A DNA stretch of 64,000 nucleotides. Origin: JAEZBP01 sp963832725. GTDB lineage: Bacteria; Myxococcota_A; Polyangia; Polyangiales; Sandaracinaceae. Position numbers and translations under genes: made by a program. The notes under the pieces were generated by a model that did not search any database, had not been told where the DNA came from, and saw only the letters and a list, made by a program, of their open reading frames with translations. This document shows, in pieces, positions 39,321 to 48,680 of this stretch. Each line of letters opens with the position of its first letter. Positions within the stretch are counted from its first letter, which is position 1. The stretch covers positions 2,542,001 to 2,606,000 of the forward strand of contig CAWHVG010000005.1 of assembly GCA_963832725.1 (NCBI GenBank), given 5' to 3'.

Positions 39321-41920
39321 TCAGTGCGGGCCGATCGCGTCGAAGGGGATCGGCTGGAACCCCGGGATCGCGAGGGCGGGCGATCCGGACTGGAGGCTCA
39401 GATCGAGCCGCGCCTGGTCGGTGAACATGGGATCGGCGTCCTCGACGTTGTCCGAGACGGAGGCGTAGTGGTCGAAGGTGCTCCCGCCTCGCATCCACAT
39501 CCCGTTGTGGTAGCCGAGGTTGCGATCGAACGTGCTGCCCTCCGGGTAGAGCCAGGTGGCGTCCGGGGCGATGATGGCGCTCCAGTCGTCGGGGATGGCC
39601 GCCGCCGCCGGGTACGCGGTGAGCCAAGGATCGGCCTGGTAGTTCATCCGCTCGAGCTTCTCGAGCAGGTTCCAGCTGTCACCCGGAGTGTTGTTGGGGC
39701 CGTGGCTCGGACGCCAGGCGTAGCCGCGGCTGTCGGCGGCGAGCGCGTCTCCGCAGGACACCATGAGGTTGTTCTCGACGATGTCGTCCCGCCCGCCTCC
39801 GTGCTGCACGGCGTGACCGGAGACGGCGTAGAAGACGTTTCCGTGCACGTGGATTCCGGACAAACAGTCGTCCATGTACACGCCGTGCACGCCGTAGCCC
39901 TCCACCCGCGTGTGGAGGTGATGGATGAAGTTGTTGCGGATCTCGTTGCCGCGCGCGCCCCAATCGCGGCCGGCGTAGACCGCGCCGGCGTCGCTCGAGT
40001 AGCGGCAGACGTCGTGGATCTCGTTCTCGGCGATGGTGTGCTCGTTTCCGCCGTAGAGGATGGCGGCGTGCGGCGCGCCGTAGATCAGGTTGTTCGAGAC
40101 CCGCATGCCCGCGCCGCTGATCGAGACGCCGGGCCGGTAGGTCCACTCGGTGCGACCGAAGTGGTGGATGCGGCAGTCGCGAACGAAGTTCTCGGCCAGG
40201 TCCAGGGTCGGCCGGTCGCCGCCGGAGAGGATGGCGCCGTGGGTGGCCGTCCCGTGGATCTCGCAGCTCTGAATGCCGTTGCGCGTCCCGGTGATGCGCG
40301 CCCCGGGGCCGCCGCCGTTCTCGAGCGTCACGCGGTCGAGGAGGTTGTCGTTTCCGCCCTCGACATTGACCAGCTGCGCGCGTCCGGACTCGAACGTGAC
40401 GTCGCGGATCTGGATCCACTGGGTGTTCGAGAGATGCACCAGATCGGCGTCGAGCTGCGAGAGCACGATGCGCGCGCCGTCCAGCGCATGCGGCGGATAG
40501 AGGTAGAGAATGCCCGAGTCGCGGTCGAGGTAGTACTCGCCGGGCACGGTGATCTCTTCCAGGAGGTTGAACGCGTAGTAGGGCTGGTCGGCCTGGATGC
40601 CGTAGCCCGTGTCGTCGGCGAGCGTGACGGTGCGCGAGCTCGCGTCGATGTTGGTGGCGCGGACGCGACAGTCGGCCCAGGCGTACTTCCACCAGCCGTG
40701 GAACCAGACGTCGCTCGCCTCGGTCCAGCGGCTCGGCCGGTCACCCGCGTAGGTGAAGGCGGTGCCGGAGGAGGTGCTGTCGACGTACGCGAGCTCCGTC
40801 GGGCGCGTGCCGTCGGGCTCGAACGCGACGTCGCCCAGCGCGCCGTTCCCGGGGCTCATCACACCGAGCTCGGGGTCGTAGATGGCCCACCACGGCCCGG
40901 CGTTGGTCGGGACGCCGCTCGCTTCGCTGGTGAGGAACCACGCCGAGGAGTCGCGCCCGTCGATCACCATCGGCGTGCGGCGGAGGTAGTACTGGACGCC
41001 GTCGACCGAGCCGTCGCGCTGGAAGACGGAGACGCCGTCGTTCTCAGCGGTGCGCGTGTAGCTGCCGGTCACGTCGGGCGTGAGGCTGCCGTAGACCTCG
41101 ATGCTGTCGCCGCTCGGATCGACGCCGGCCACGCCGACCGGGATGTCGGGCCAGCGGGCCAGGGTCATCGGCTCCCCGTCGACGGAGATCTCGGGCGGGG
41201 ACGACTGCACGTTGTGGCAGAAGCCGCGGCGGGCCAGCGCGCCGAAGTCGGTGACGCCGGCCGCGCCCAGATCGATCTGGACGATGTGGTCGCGCGCGCC
41301 GTCGTCGAGCCGATGCCACACGGGCGAGTCGCTGGTCACCGGCGTGAAGTCGGACGCGCTCAGCGTGATGCCGCCGCTCGATCCGGACGCTCTCTCCCGG
41401 ATACGCGCGCCACACGACCGGCTTGCCGTCTTCACCCGAGTCCTGGTCGCCGAGCTCGAAGGTCTTCCGTCCGCGCGAACGTTCCGCCTCGCAGCCACAC
41501 GCCCACGCCGCCGTCGGGGAGGCCCGCGTCGGACTTCAGCGTGCGGACGGCGTCGCGCGCCTCTTCGAGCGTTCCGTAGGGCGAGTCGATGGTGCCGTCG
41601 CCGCCCGAGGCGCCGGGCGCGACGAAGATGTTCTGCCCGTACGAGGGGCAATCGCAGGCGCCCCAGGATTGGCCATCGGCCGCGCACACTGTCGTCCCGG
41701 GGACGCCGCTATCGCAATCGCAGGCATCGGTCGCCGCCGGCTCGCAGACGGAGGTGGGCCCGCCGTCGACCGTCCCGGAGCCTCCGTCGCCGAGCTGGCC
41801 GGAGTCGCCGGTCGGAACGGAGCCGTCGGCGGGAACGGCCCCGTCGGCGGTCCCGCCATCGCCAGAGCAGGCCGCCAGCAAGAGCATCAGCGTCGGGAGA
41901 GAGAATCGTTTCGTGCGCAT
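39321..41920 (-). CDS. right-handed parallel beta-helix lipoprotein (frameshifts near the N-terminus)
   Basis: ATG 41920 gives MRTKRFSLPTLMLLLAAC, a lipobox. A Gly/Asp-rich linker and a Cys pair region follow, then NIFVAPGASGGDGTIDSPYG, the start of a PL-6/polysaccharide-lyase-like beta-helix (the G-x-D-S-P-x-x-T/S motif). The frame shifts near 41463 (to TFELGDQDSGEDGKPVVWRA) and near 41378. From there to 39321 it is open: rungs such as WIQIRDVTFESGRAQLVNVE, NGIQSCEIHGTATHGAILSG, GMRVSNNLIYGAPHAAILYG and GNEIRNNFIHHLHTRVEGYG. Such proteins are secreted carbohydrate-active or adhesive proteins; the catalytic residues are not identified. It is divergent from the Cys-rich lipoprotein gene across array 2. 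Confidence 0.82.
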
Positions 41921-42059
41921 CAGGGTGTCCTCGGGCGCCGAGCGCGATGGGCGCTCGTGGGGCATTCGATGGGAGCGAGCGCGATTGTAGCGGCTCTCGT
42001 CAAGGTGAGGCTGCCAAGTCGATCTCGGCGGCCTCGGCGTGGTCGCGGAAGCCCTTCGT

Positions 42060-42600
42060 GTTCGCCGCGGAAGCTTCGTGTTCGTCGCAGCGATCTCGGA
42101 ATCGATCGCAACGGCTTTGAGGTCGATCGCAGCGGTGTTGCAGTCGATTGCAGCGGTGTTGCAGTCGATCGCAGCGGTGTTGCAGTCGATCGCACCGGTG
42201 TTGCAGTCGATCGCAGCGGTGTTGCAGTCGATCGCACCGGTGTTGCAGTCGATTGGCAGCGGCTTTGCGGTCGATCGCAGCGGCTCTGCAGTCGATCGCA
42301 GCGGCTCTGCAGTCGATCGCAGCGGCTCTGCAGTCGATTGCAGCGGCTCTGCAGTCGATCGCAGCGGCTCTGCAGTCGATCGCAGCGGTGTTGCAGTCGA
42401 TTGCAAGGGCCTTCGAATCGGTCGCAGAGGCCTTCGAATCAGTCGCAGAGGTCTTCGAATCGGTCGCGGAGGCCTTCGTGTTCGTCGCGGAAGCTTCGTG
42501 TTCGTCGCGGAAGTCTTCGTGTTCGTCGCGGAAGTCTTCGTGTTCGTCGCGGAAGTCTTCGTGTTCGTCGCGGAAGTCTTCGTGTTCGTCGCAGAGGCCT
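42060..42600. repeat. 21-bp-period tandem array between divergent lipoprotein genes (array 2)
   Basis: About 24 units of 21 bases in three sub-families: GTTGCAGTCGATCGCAGCG (about 42120-42250), CTCTGCAGTCGATCGCAGCG (about 42255-42390) and CTTCGAATCGGTCGCAGAGG grading into CTTCGTGTTCGTCGCGGAAG (about 42405-42600). TCGxTCGC is the shared core. Two one-base slips (near 42255 and 42495) change the phase. In the plus strand the repeats spell hydrophobic heptads SIAAVLQ, SVAEAFE and FVAEVFV; in the minus strand xSATNTK, AAAIDCR. It occupies the middle of the 1106 bases between the starts of the beta-helix (41920, minus) and Cys-rich (43027, plus) lipoprotein genes. Confidence 0.92.
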
Positions 42601-43026
42601 CCGAATCGACGACCGCGCCGTGGTGCCGGCCGCGCAAGGCACGAACGGCGGTCCGCGCGTTTCATCCTCTGAGTCGCTATCCACGAGAGTCCCTCCGAGC
42701 GCGTCTGAGCTCACGCGCGAAGCGCTTCCGGCGGGCTGCACCGATGACGGCATCCTTGCGCGCGCGGATGTGGAGTCGACCAGAAGCGGCGTTCGTCGTG
42801 GGTGGGGCGTTCGTTCGACCGCCTCGGGCCGGCTCGCCCGCGAGCTAGCATTGCTCGAGCTCGCTGCGCTGATGACTCGTCGCATTGCCTCCGTCCTCGA
42901 AATGGCACAGGGTCCTCCGCGCGCGATGGGCGGGGATGACTGCGACGCTGCGAGCCGACTCCGGCCGCGACGGGTCACGCGCCGGAATGAGCTTCGTAAC
43001 GCAACGACCTAGGGAGGGCGTGCGAC
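42601..43026. other. remainder of the divergent intergenic region
   Basis: The 426 bases from the end of array 2 to the Cys-rich lipoprotein start. Open frames on both strands are without family resemblance. The last part ends with GGGAGGG, the ribosome site of the next gene. No hairpin or further repeat was seen. Confidence 0.45.
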
Positions 43027-45090
43027 ATGAGTGAGAGAGCGATCTTGGTCCTTTCGGCGATATCCACGGCGTGGATCGCGTCGGCATGCAGCGGGCCGGC
43101 GACACCGGCCGATGCGGGTAGCGGCCCGCACCAGTACACCGACTCCGGCCCCTACACGCATCCGGATTCGAGCGTGCCCACCCATGACGCGGGGATGGAC
43201 GGCGGCACCGTCACCACGCCGGACGGCGGACCGACCCCGGACGGCGGACCGACCCCGGACGGCGGACCGACGACCGACGACGGTGGAACCGTCCTGCCGG
43301 ACAGCGGCCCCTCTGCGCCCGTCTGCGGCGACGGCGTCGTGACTGGCTCGGAGATGTGCGATCCCGGGATCGCCGCGGGCTCGCCGGGCGCCTGCCCCTC
43401 GAGCTGCGACGACGGCATCGCGTGCACCAACGACATGCTGGCTGGAACGGCCAGCGGGTGCGACGCCCACTGCACCACGACGCCGATCACCGCGTGCACG
43501 GCCGGCGACTCCTGCTGCCCGAGCGGCTGTGACACCAGCACCGACTCCGACTGCTCCTGCACCGTCCGCACCTGTGGCGTGCTCGACTGCGGCACCATCG
43601 ACGACGGCTGCGGCGGCACCTTGGACTGCGGCGCGTGCATGATCGGCGGCGGCTGCAATGTCGCGGGCGACTGCGCGTCGGGCGCCTGCGTCACCGAGTC
43701 GTCGAGCGGCTGGCCGGGTGGCTATTGCTCGCTGAGCTGCACGGCCGACTCCGACTGCGGATCCGGCTCGCACTGCGGCTACCGCGACTCGACCGGCGCT
43801 GGGCTCTGCCTGGCCAACTGCGCCAGCTCCACCGACTGTCGCACGGGCTACACCTGTCGCGACGACGACGGCGCGACCCCGAGCACCATGGAGTGCGTGC
43901 CGGCCGGCACCACCGACTCGTCGGGGCACGCGATCGGCGGCGCCTGCACCACCACCAACGACTGCTTCGGCGACGTCTCGCGCTGCCTCGTGGAGGCGCG
44001 TGGCTGGGAAGGCGGCTACTGCACCCGCGACTGCACGAGTGGCGGCAGCGAGTGCACCGGCGCGTCTCACTGCCTGGTCACCGACTCCACCGCCGGCACC
44101 GGGATCTGCGTATCGGACTGCGGCTCCGGCTGTCGGACGCCGGGCTACGGCTGCTACGACTCGGACATGGACGGCACCAACGAGTGCCTCCCCTCCGCCA
44201 CCGGCTCGGGGATGACCGGCGACGCCTGCAGCCAGACCTTCGACTGCGCCGGCGGCTCCAGCGGCACCTGCCTGAACGCCCCCGACTACATCGACGGGTA
44301 CTGCTCGGCGTCGTGCACGAGCGATACGGACTGCACGGCCGGTGGACACTGCGCGACGTTCACCGACAGCTCGGGCGCCACGACCGCCCAGCTCTGCCTC
44401 GCGGCTTGCACGAGCGACTCCGACTGCCGCGACCCGGGCTACTCCTGCTACGACGCGGACGGAGACGGCAGCAACGAGTGCTACCTGGGAGCCACGGGCA
44501 CCGGCGCGGTCGGCACGGCGTGCCAGTTCACCTGGCAGTGCGCGGGCGGAGCGAGCGGAGGCTGCATCGGCGAGGGCAGCGGCTTCCGCCAGGGCTACTG
44601 CTCGCTCGGCTGCTCGGCCAGCGCGAGCTGCCCCAGTGGCTCGCACTGCAGCATCTCGTCCGGTGCCAGTAGTGGTGTCTGCGTGGACGACTGCTCGAGC
44701 GACTCGGACTGCCGCGCGGACGGCTACCTCTGCTACGACAGCGACGGGGACACGTCGACGGAGTGCTGGCCGGCCGCGACCGGCAGCGGCGCCGTGGGCG
44801 ACGCCTGCACTGGCAGCTGGGAGTGCACGGGAGGCACGTATGGCTTCTGTGCCACACAGCTTCAGGACGGCACGACGGTCCCCGGCGGGTACTGCGTCGT
44901 CGCCTGCGCGACCGGCGGCACCACCTGTCCCTCCGGTAGCTCTTGCATCACGACAGACGCCACGATGGGTGGCAGCTGTCTCGACAACTGCACCGGACCG
45001 GCCGGCACCATGAGCGATTGTCGCACTGGGTACACCTGTACGTCCGATCCGACGAGCGGCGGATCCACCGCGAACGTCTGCTTCTTGTAG
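43027..45090 (+). CDS. large Cys-rich modular lipoprotein
   Basis: 687 residues from ATG 43027 after GGGAGGG. A signal sequence ends AISTAWIASAC with Cys21. A low-complexity linker has four near-exact TPDGGP repeats. From about residue 100 onward there are Cys-rich modules: VCGDGVVTGSEMCDPG (a myxobacterial Cys-rich repeat), then about five ~95-residue modules, each with a GxCxxxxxGWxxGYCxxxC part, a DxxCxxGxHC part and a final CRxxGYxCYDxDxDGxNEC part resembling a calcium loop. Roughly 80 Cys should form many disulfides outside the cell. No frameshift. Surface structural or adhesive protein of unknown partner. Confidence 0.82.
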   Translation: MSERAILVLSAISTAWIASACSGPATPADAGSGPHQYTDSGPYTHPDSSVPTHDAGMDGGTVTTPDGGPTPDGGPTPDGGPTTDDGGTVLPDSGPSAPVCGDGVVTGSEMCDPGIAAGSPGACPSSCDDGIACTNDMLAGTASGCDAHCTTTPITACTAGDSCCPSGCDTSTDSDCSCTVRTCGVLDCGTIDDGCGGTLDCGACMIGGGCNVAGDCASGACVTESSSGWPGGYCSLSCTADSDCGSGSHCGYRDSTGAGLCLANCASSTDCRTGYTCRDDDGATPSTMECVPAGTTDSSGHAIGGACTTTNDCFGDVSRCLVEARGWEGGYCTRDCTSGGSECTGASHCLVTDSTAGTGICVSDCGSGCRTPGYGCYDSDMDGTNECLPSATGSGMTGDACSQTFDCAGGSSGTCLNAPDYIDGYCSASCTSDTDCTAGGHCATFTDSSGATTAQLCLAACTSDSDCRDPGYSCYDADGDGSNECYLGATGTGAVGTACQFTWQCAGGASGGCIGEGSGFRQGYCSLGCSASASCPSGSHCSISSGASSGVCVDDCSSDSDCRADGYLCYDSDGDTSTECWPAATGSGAVGDACTGSWECTGGTYGFCATQLQDGTTVPGGYCVVACATGGTTCPSGSSCITTDATMGGSCLDNCTGPAGTMSDCRTGYTCTSDPTSGGSTANVCFL

Positions 45091-45134
45091 ACCGCTGTCT
45101 GCCACCGGGATGAGCTAATCTCGGGTGATCCGAA

Positions 45135-45172
45135 ACGAAGCCCGCGCGCCCCGATCGGCGCGCGGGCTTCGT
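45135..45172 (+). terminator. strong terminator-like hairpin
   Basis: ACGAAGCCCGCGCGCC (45135-45150) pairs perfectly with GGCGCGCGGGCTTCGT (45157-45172) around a 6-base loop. It lies 45 bases after the stop of the Cys-rich lipoprotein gene. A U-tract is lacking, as often in very high-GC genomes. Confidence 0.7.
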
Positions 45173-45396
45173 CTCGTCGAGAGGCAAGCTCTCGTCCGCG
45201 TCGTGTGCGGAGACCGTGTCGGGTCGCTCCCCCGCTCGGTAGACGACGTACATCGAGTTCAGCCCGCGCCGCGATGGATGCGCGAGCGTGGGCGAGGCGC
45301 CGTCTTCTTCGCCTCGGGCTCGCTCGGCGGACCGGCGTTCGCCGCCACGGATGCCACCGGCATGCCTCACGCCCGCCGGGGGCCTACAACTGCGGC

Positions 45397-45585
45397 ATGG
45401 ACCAGGATCGACTCCGTTCCTTCGCCGAGCACCGCACCTGGCGCTGGCGGCCCCACGACGAAGACGCGGACCACTACGTCGCGGTCGAGAGCACCGACCA
45501 CGGCTTCCGCTACTTCGCGTGGTCGCACGTCGACGACGGGCTCACCGGCGAGGAGCGGCAGTCCTACGAGGACTTCCGCGATTGA
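45397..45585 (+). CDS. small hypothetical protein, possibly cut short by an in-frame TGA
   Basis: 62 residues from ATG 45397: MDQDRLRSFAEHRTWRWRPH at the start and DHGFRYFAWSHVDDGLTGEE before the stop. The composition is protein-like (aromatic and acidic, not GC-shadow-like). After the TGA at 45583-45585 the same frame continues GPAWPMPAAIEQQVRAWLAD to a second TGA at 45654-45656, also protein-like. So the natural protein may be about 86 residues with the first TGA being an error or mutation. No family recognised. Confidence 0.45.
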   Translation: MDQDRLRSFAEHRTWRWRPHDEDADHYVAVESTDHGFRYFAWSHVDDGLTGEERQSYEDFRD

Positions 45586-45656
45586 GGGCCGGCCTGGCCG
45601 ATGCCGGCGGCCATCGAGCAGCAGGTCCGCGCCTGGCTCGCCGACCACCGGCGTTG

Positions 45657-46143
45657 AGGCTCGACCGAGCGGCTCGCGTCCTAGATTTCCTCCGCGGAAC
45701 TCGCAACACGATCTGGCCGGCTCTCGACGCCGATCTCGGGCGCGAGCCTCCTCGAAAATGCTTTGCATTTCCTGCGGGGGCGCGCACCCAAGCTCGACGC
45801 CGATCGCTCGGCCATACCCGGTCACGACTTCCGCCTCGGACATCTCGTCGCACGGTCACTTCGGTCGTGCGGCGCGATTCGCGCCGAAGCGGCGTTCAGC
45901 AGGTTCGTCCGCAGCGCGAAGATTCGCTGTTCGCGGACGAGGGATGAGTCCGGCTGCGACCGAGCCGAGGCTCAGCCTGGAGTTCGCGTGTATTGCGTCG
46001 CGAGAGCGAGGATGGCCGGGTCAGGACGGAGCGCACCCACAGGGGCCGAGCCGTAGTTCACCTACGGCGACCGAGGTCCCGAGGACGTAAGTCCGTCCTG
46101 GCACGGCCAGACCGCTCGCAGCAGCGATTCGGCTGCTACAGGC
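45657..46143. other. no confident gene
   Basis: About 490 bases. On the minus strand a frame starting at ATG 45843 reads MSEAEVVTGYGRAIGVELGC and looks protein-like for about 50 residues before running antisense through the small gene above; this could be a fragment but is not called. Otherwise no repeats or hairpins of note. Confidence 0.4.
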
Positions 46144-47260
46144 TCAGAAGAGGTCGCCCCCGAGCACCTGCGAGGCGTCGACCACGCGCCGTGCATGGTA
46201 CGGGTCGGCGGTGCCGTGCGTGTAGAGGTAGAGGCTCGACGGGACGCGGACCTCGTAGGACTGCTCGCCGACCGTCGCGACGATCGTGCCCCAACCGCGC
46301 CGACCGTGTTGCCGGCGGAACACGTGGAAGTGGTCGCTCCGCCGCATCCCGTCCTCGTGCAGCCGCGCCATCATCTGCAGGCTCGACGCGCGCCCGCCGG
46401 CGTGGCTGACGATGGCGACCGCCGTGCGGGGCTCGTGCAGGTCCCAGCGGTACGCGCTCTGTCCGACGCGGCCGTCGTCGCGGTAGAGGACGAGCTCGAC
46501 GTGCGGGTCGAAGGGGTTCGAGGCGAGCACCTCGAGCCGCCAGCCGTTCTGGATCTCGCCGGCGTCGTAGCGGACGTGCCGGAAGGGGACGATGTGGTCG
46601 GCCTCGCCGAGCTCGGCCATCGCGGGTGGGAAGCGCGCCTCGCTGCGACGGTCGCCCGTCGGCAAGGGCGCGCGCGGGTCACGGACGAAGCCATACGGGA
46701 GCTCGAGCCAGTAGCGGCCGCCCTGCCCGAGGTCGACCTCGACGTACGCCTCGTCCAGCGCGTCTCCGTGCCACCCGAAGCGCGCGCTCCGCGCCCACAG
46801 CCGCCGCGGGCCCTGACCTCCGCTGCCACCGATCAGGCCGAGACCGCCGACGAGATCGTCGCCGGGCTCGACGACCGATTCCGTCCGGGAGGTGCAAAGC
46901 GAAGCGGGCGCCGTCGAGGACGTCGTGCTCGATGCCGCGCGCCATCACACGAAGGTGCATCCCGTTCTCGCGCTCGTTCCAGAGGCGTGTCTCGAGGACG
47001 GTCCCGGCGCCGAACGCGTCCTCGACGTCGACGAAGCGGATCTCAGCCCAGCCGTGCGCGTCGGGACCGGCGGTGGGCGGCGCCGCCTCTGGCGCCGGCT
47101 CGTCGGGCGGCCCCTCGTCGGGTCGAGGCGTCGGCTCGGAGCGCTCGGTTTCGGGCGCCTGCGCGCGGGATGTCTCGGCCGCCGAGGCGGGCGGACAATC
47201 GGGCGGCGGGTCCGAGCACCCACAGAGGAGCAAGGCGAGGACGGCGGTCGTCGTGCGCAT
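46144..47260 (-). CDS. hypothetical lipoprotein (one frameshift)
   Basis: ATG 47260 gives MRTTTAVLALLLCGC, a lipobox. A Pro/Glu-rich linker of about 60 residues precedes the mature domain: AEIRFVDVEDAFGAGTVLET, HLRVMARGIEHDVLDGARFA. The frame shifts near 46885 (to TESVVEPGDDLVGGLG) and continues with VEVDLGQGGRYWLELPYGFV, then a beta-rich end (LEVLASNPFDPHVELVLYRD, EVRVPSSLYLYTHGTADPYH) to 46144. About 370 residues, outer-membrane or periplasmic. No family recognised. Confidence 0.65.
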
Positions 47261-47349
47261 GCGGGCCCAGACCCGTGCACCACCCGGAAGTTCCCACCCC
47301 ACCATCCGCGAGCTTGCTCCGACCGGGCACGTACCGACGCGTTCGAGGC

Positions 47350-47916
47350 TCAGCGGCGGCGATAGGTCACCGTGTAGTGCATGTCCCGCGGCAGCTGCGG
47401 GCTCTGCACCGTCACGTCGAGGCGCATCTTCCCGTCGGGCTGGAGCCGGAACACGTTGCGCCGCGAGCCGGCGTCGGTGCGGAAGAGCTGGACCAGCGCG
47501 CCGCCGTGGTAGCGGTGCTGGACCTGCGCCGTCTCGCCGTCCGGCGTCTGATGCGGCGTCCATTGGCCGAGCGCCGTGTCGTAGCGGCGGCTGTTGTCGA
47601 AGTTGATGAGGACGTGGTCGCCGTTGTGCTCGATGGCGATGTTCCGGACGAGCGGGTTCTTCCCGCGCAGGCGGCCGGCGGCGATGTCGGTGACGATGAA
47701 GCCCATCCCGTCCACGGCGCGGCCCACGGCGCGCTCGATGACCTGGCGGCCGTGCGCCTCCGATCCGTCCAAGCGCCAGTGCCCGACGAAGTCGTCGACG
47801 CTCGGCGCGTCCTGGCCGTACGCCACGCCCGTCAGGCAGAGGAGCGCGAGGACCACCAGGTAGCGCGCGCCGGACAAGGCGCCGCTGCGCGCGCCGTCCT
47901 TCGATTCGTTCCGCAT
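47350..47916 (-). CDS. secreted hypothetical protein
   Basis: 188 residues from ATG 47916 after GAGGAG. The signal peptide is YLVVLALLCLTGVAYGQDAP with likely cleavage after AYG or YGQ. The mature part (VDDFVGHWRLDGSEAHGRQV, GDHVLINFDNSRRYDTALGQ, KMRLDVTVQSPQLPRDMHYT) resembles a small lipocalin-like beta-barrel, where W-R-L near the start fits the G-x-W motif. That family call is inference only. Divergent from the DUF4178 gene. Confidence 0.7.
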   Translation of the reverse strand: MRNESKDGARSGALSGARYLVVLALLCLTGVAYGQDAPSVDDFVGHWRLDGSEAHGRQVIERAVGRAVDGMGFIVTDIAAGRLRGKNPLVRNIAIEHNGDHVLINFDNSRRYDTALGQWTPHQTPDGETAQVQHRYHGGALVQLFRTDAGSRRNVFRLQPDGKMRLDVTVQSPQLPRDMHYTVTYRRR

Positions 47917-48032
47917 CTCGACTCCTCGTCGGTTCGAAGCCCCCATCTGCACGCGCATCCTGCCATCGAATCGCGGAGCTGTCGTGGAACGCGAGCCGGG
48001 AGGAGGTTGACAGCCGCCCTCGCCAGCCGGTA

Positions 48033-48680
48033 GTGCGCGAAGGGAGCACAAACCGGACGCCTTCGATCGTGATTCCCTGTCCCACGTGTGGCGCGCCGCT
48101 CCCCGCGCGCAATCCCGGCATCGTCATGGCGGTGTGCGAGTACTGCGGCGCCGTCTCGTACTGGAACGAGCAAGGCGTCTCGAGCACCGGCAAGACCTCG
48201 ATGCTGAGCGAGGGGTTTACCCGGCTCTATCGCGGCGCCACCGGCACCCTTCGCGGCACCCGCTTCCGAATCGAGGGCCGCGTGCGCTGGGGCTACGGCG
48301 TCGGGTTCTGGGACGAGTGGTACATCGTCGGCGAAGACGGCACCCGCGGCTGGCTGGCCGAGGACGACCACGAGCTGGCGCTCCAGACGCAGCGCCAGGC
48401 GACCGTCGACACGAGCGGCGTCGCGCTCGGCGCCACCATCCCCTTCGAGGGCGGCTCCTTCATCGTGCTGGAGATGGGCGAGGCCCAGTGTCTGGGCGTG
48501 GAGGGCAACCTGCCGGTGCCCATCCTGCCCGACGAGACGCACTCCTACTTCGACGCCACCAGCCCGGACGGCCGCTTCGCACTCGGCGTCGAGATTGACG
48601 ACGAAGGCGAGCAAGAGGTCTACATCGGCGAGTGGCTCGGGCAGGACGAGCTGGCGCTCGACGACGAGGGGTTGATGTGA
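48033..48680 (+). CDS. DUF4178 protein with zinc ribbon (first copy)
   Basis: 215 residues if started at GTG 48033; GTG 48069 just before the first CPTC is an alternative without a clear ribosome site. A zinc ribbon (CPTCGAPLPARNPG, CEYCGAVSYW) leads to the DUF4178 beta-barrel: LYRGATGTLRGTRFRIEGRV, WGYGVGFWDEWYIVGEDGTR, GWLAEDDHELAL. The stop overlaps the GTG start of the second DUF4178 gene (GTGA). In several phyla DUF4178 genes sit next to speE and DUF350 genes; role unknown. Cytoplasmic. Confidence 0.8.
   Translation: MREGSTNRTPSIVIPCPTCGAPLPARNPGIVMAVCEYCGAVSYWNEQGVSSTGKTSMLSEGFTRLYRGATGTLRGTRFRIEGRVRWGYGVGFWDEWYIVGEDGTRGWLAEDDHELALQTQRQATVDTSGVALGATIPFEGGSFIVLEMGEAQCLGVEGNLPVPILPDETHSYFDATSPDGRFALGVEIDDEGEQEVYIGEWLGQDELALDDEGLM

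Noticed and set aside
38256..41579. 1107-codon plus-strand open frame
   Set aside because: It starts inside the third kinase and runs antisense through the beta-helix gene; after the kinase part the sequence is Val/Ala/Asp-rich without motifs, a GC-driven shadow.
43009..45105. 698-codon minus-strand open frame
   Set aside because: Exact antisense of the Cys-rich lipoprotein gene; its Ala/Arg/Val-rich product is the complement of repeated Cys/Ser/Thr codons.
47925..47960. tRNA T-arm-like sequence GGTTCGAAGCCCCC
   Set aside because: No acceptor, D or anticodon stems can be built around it; it lies just before the start of a secreted-protein gene.
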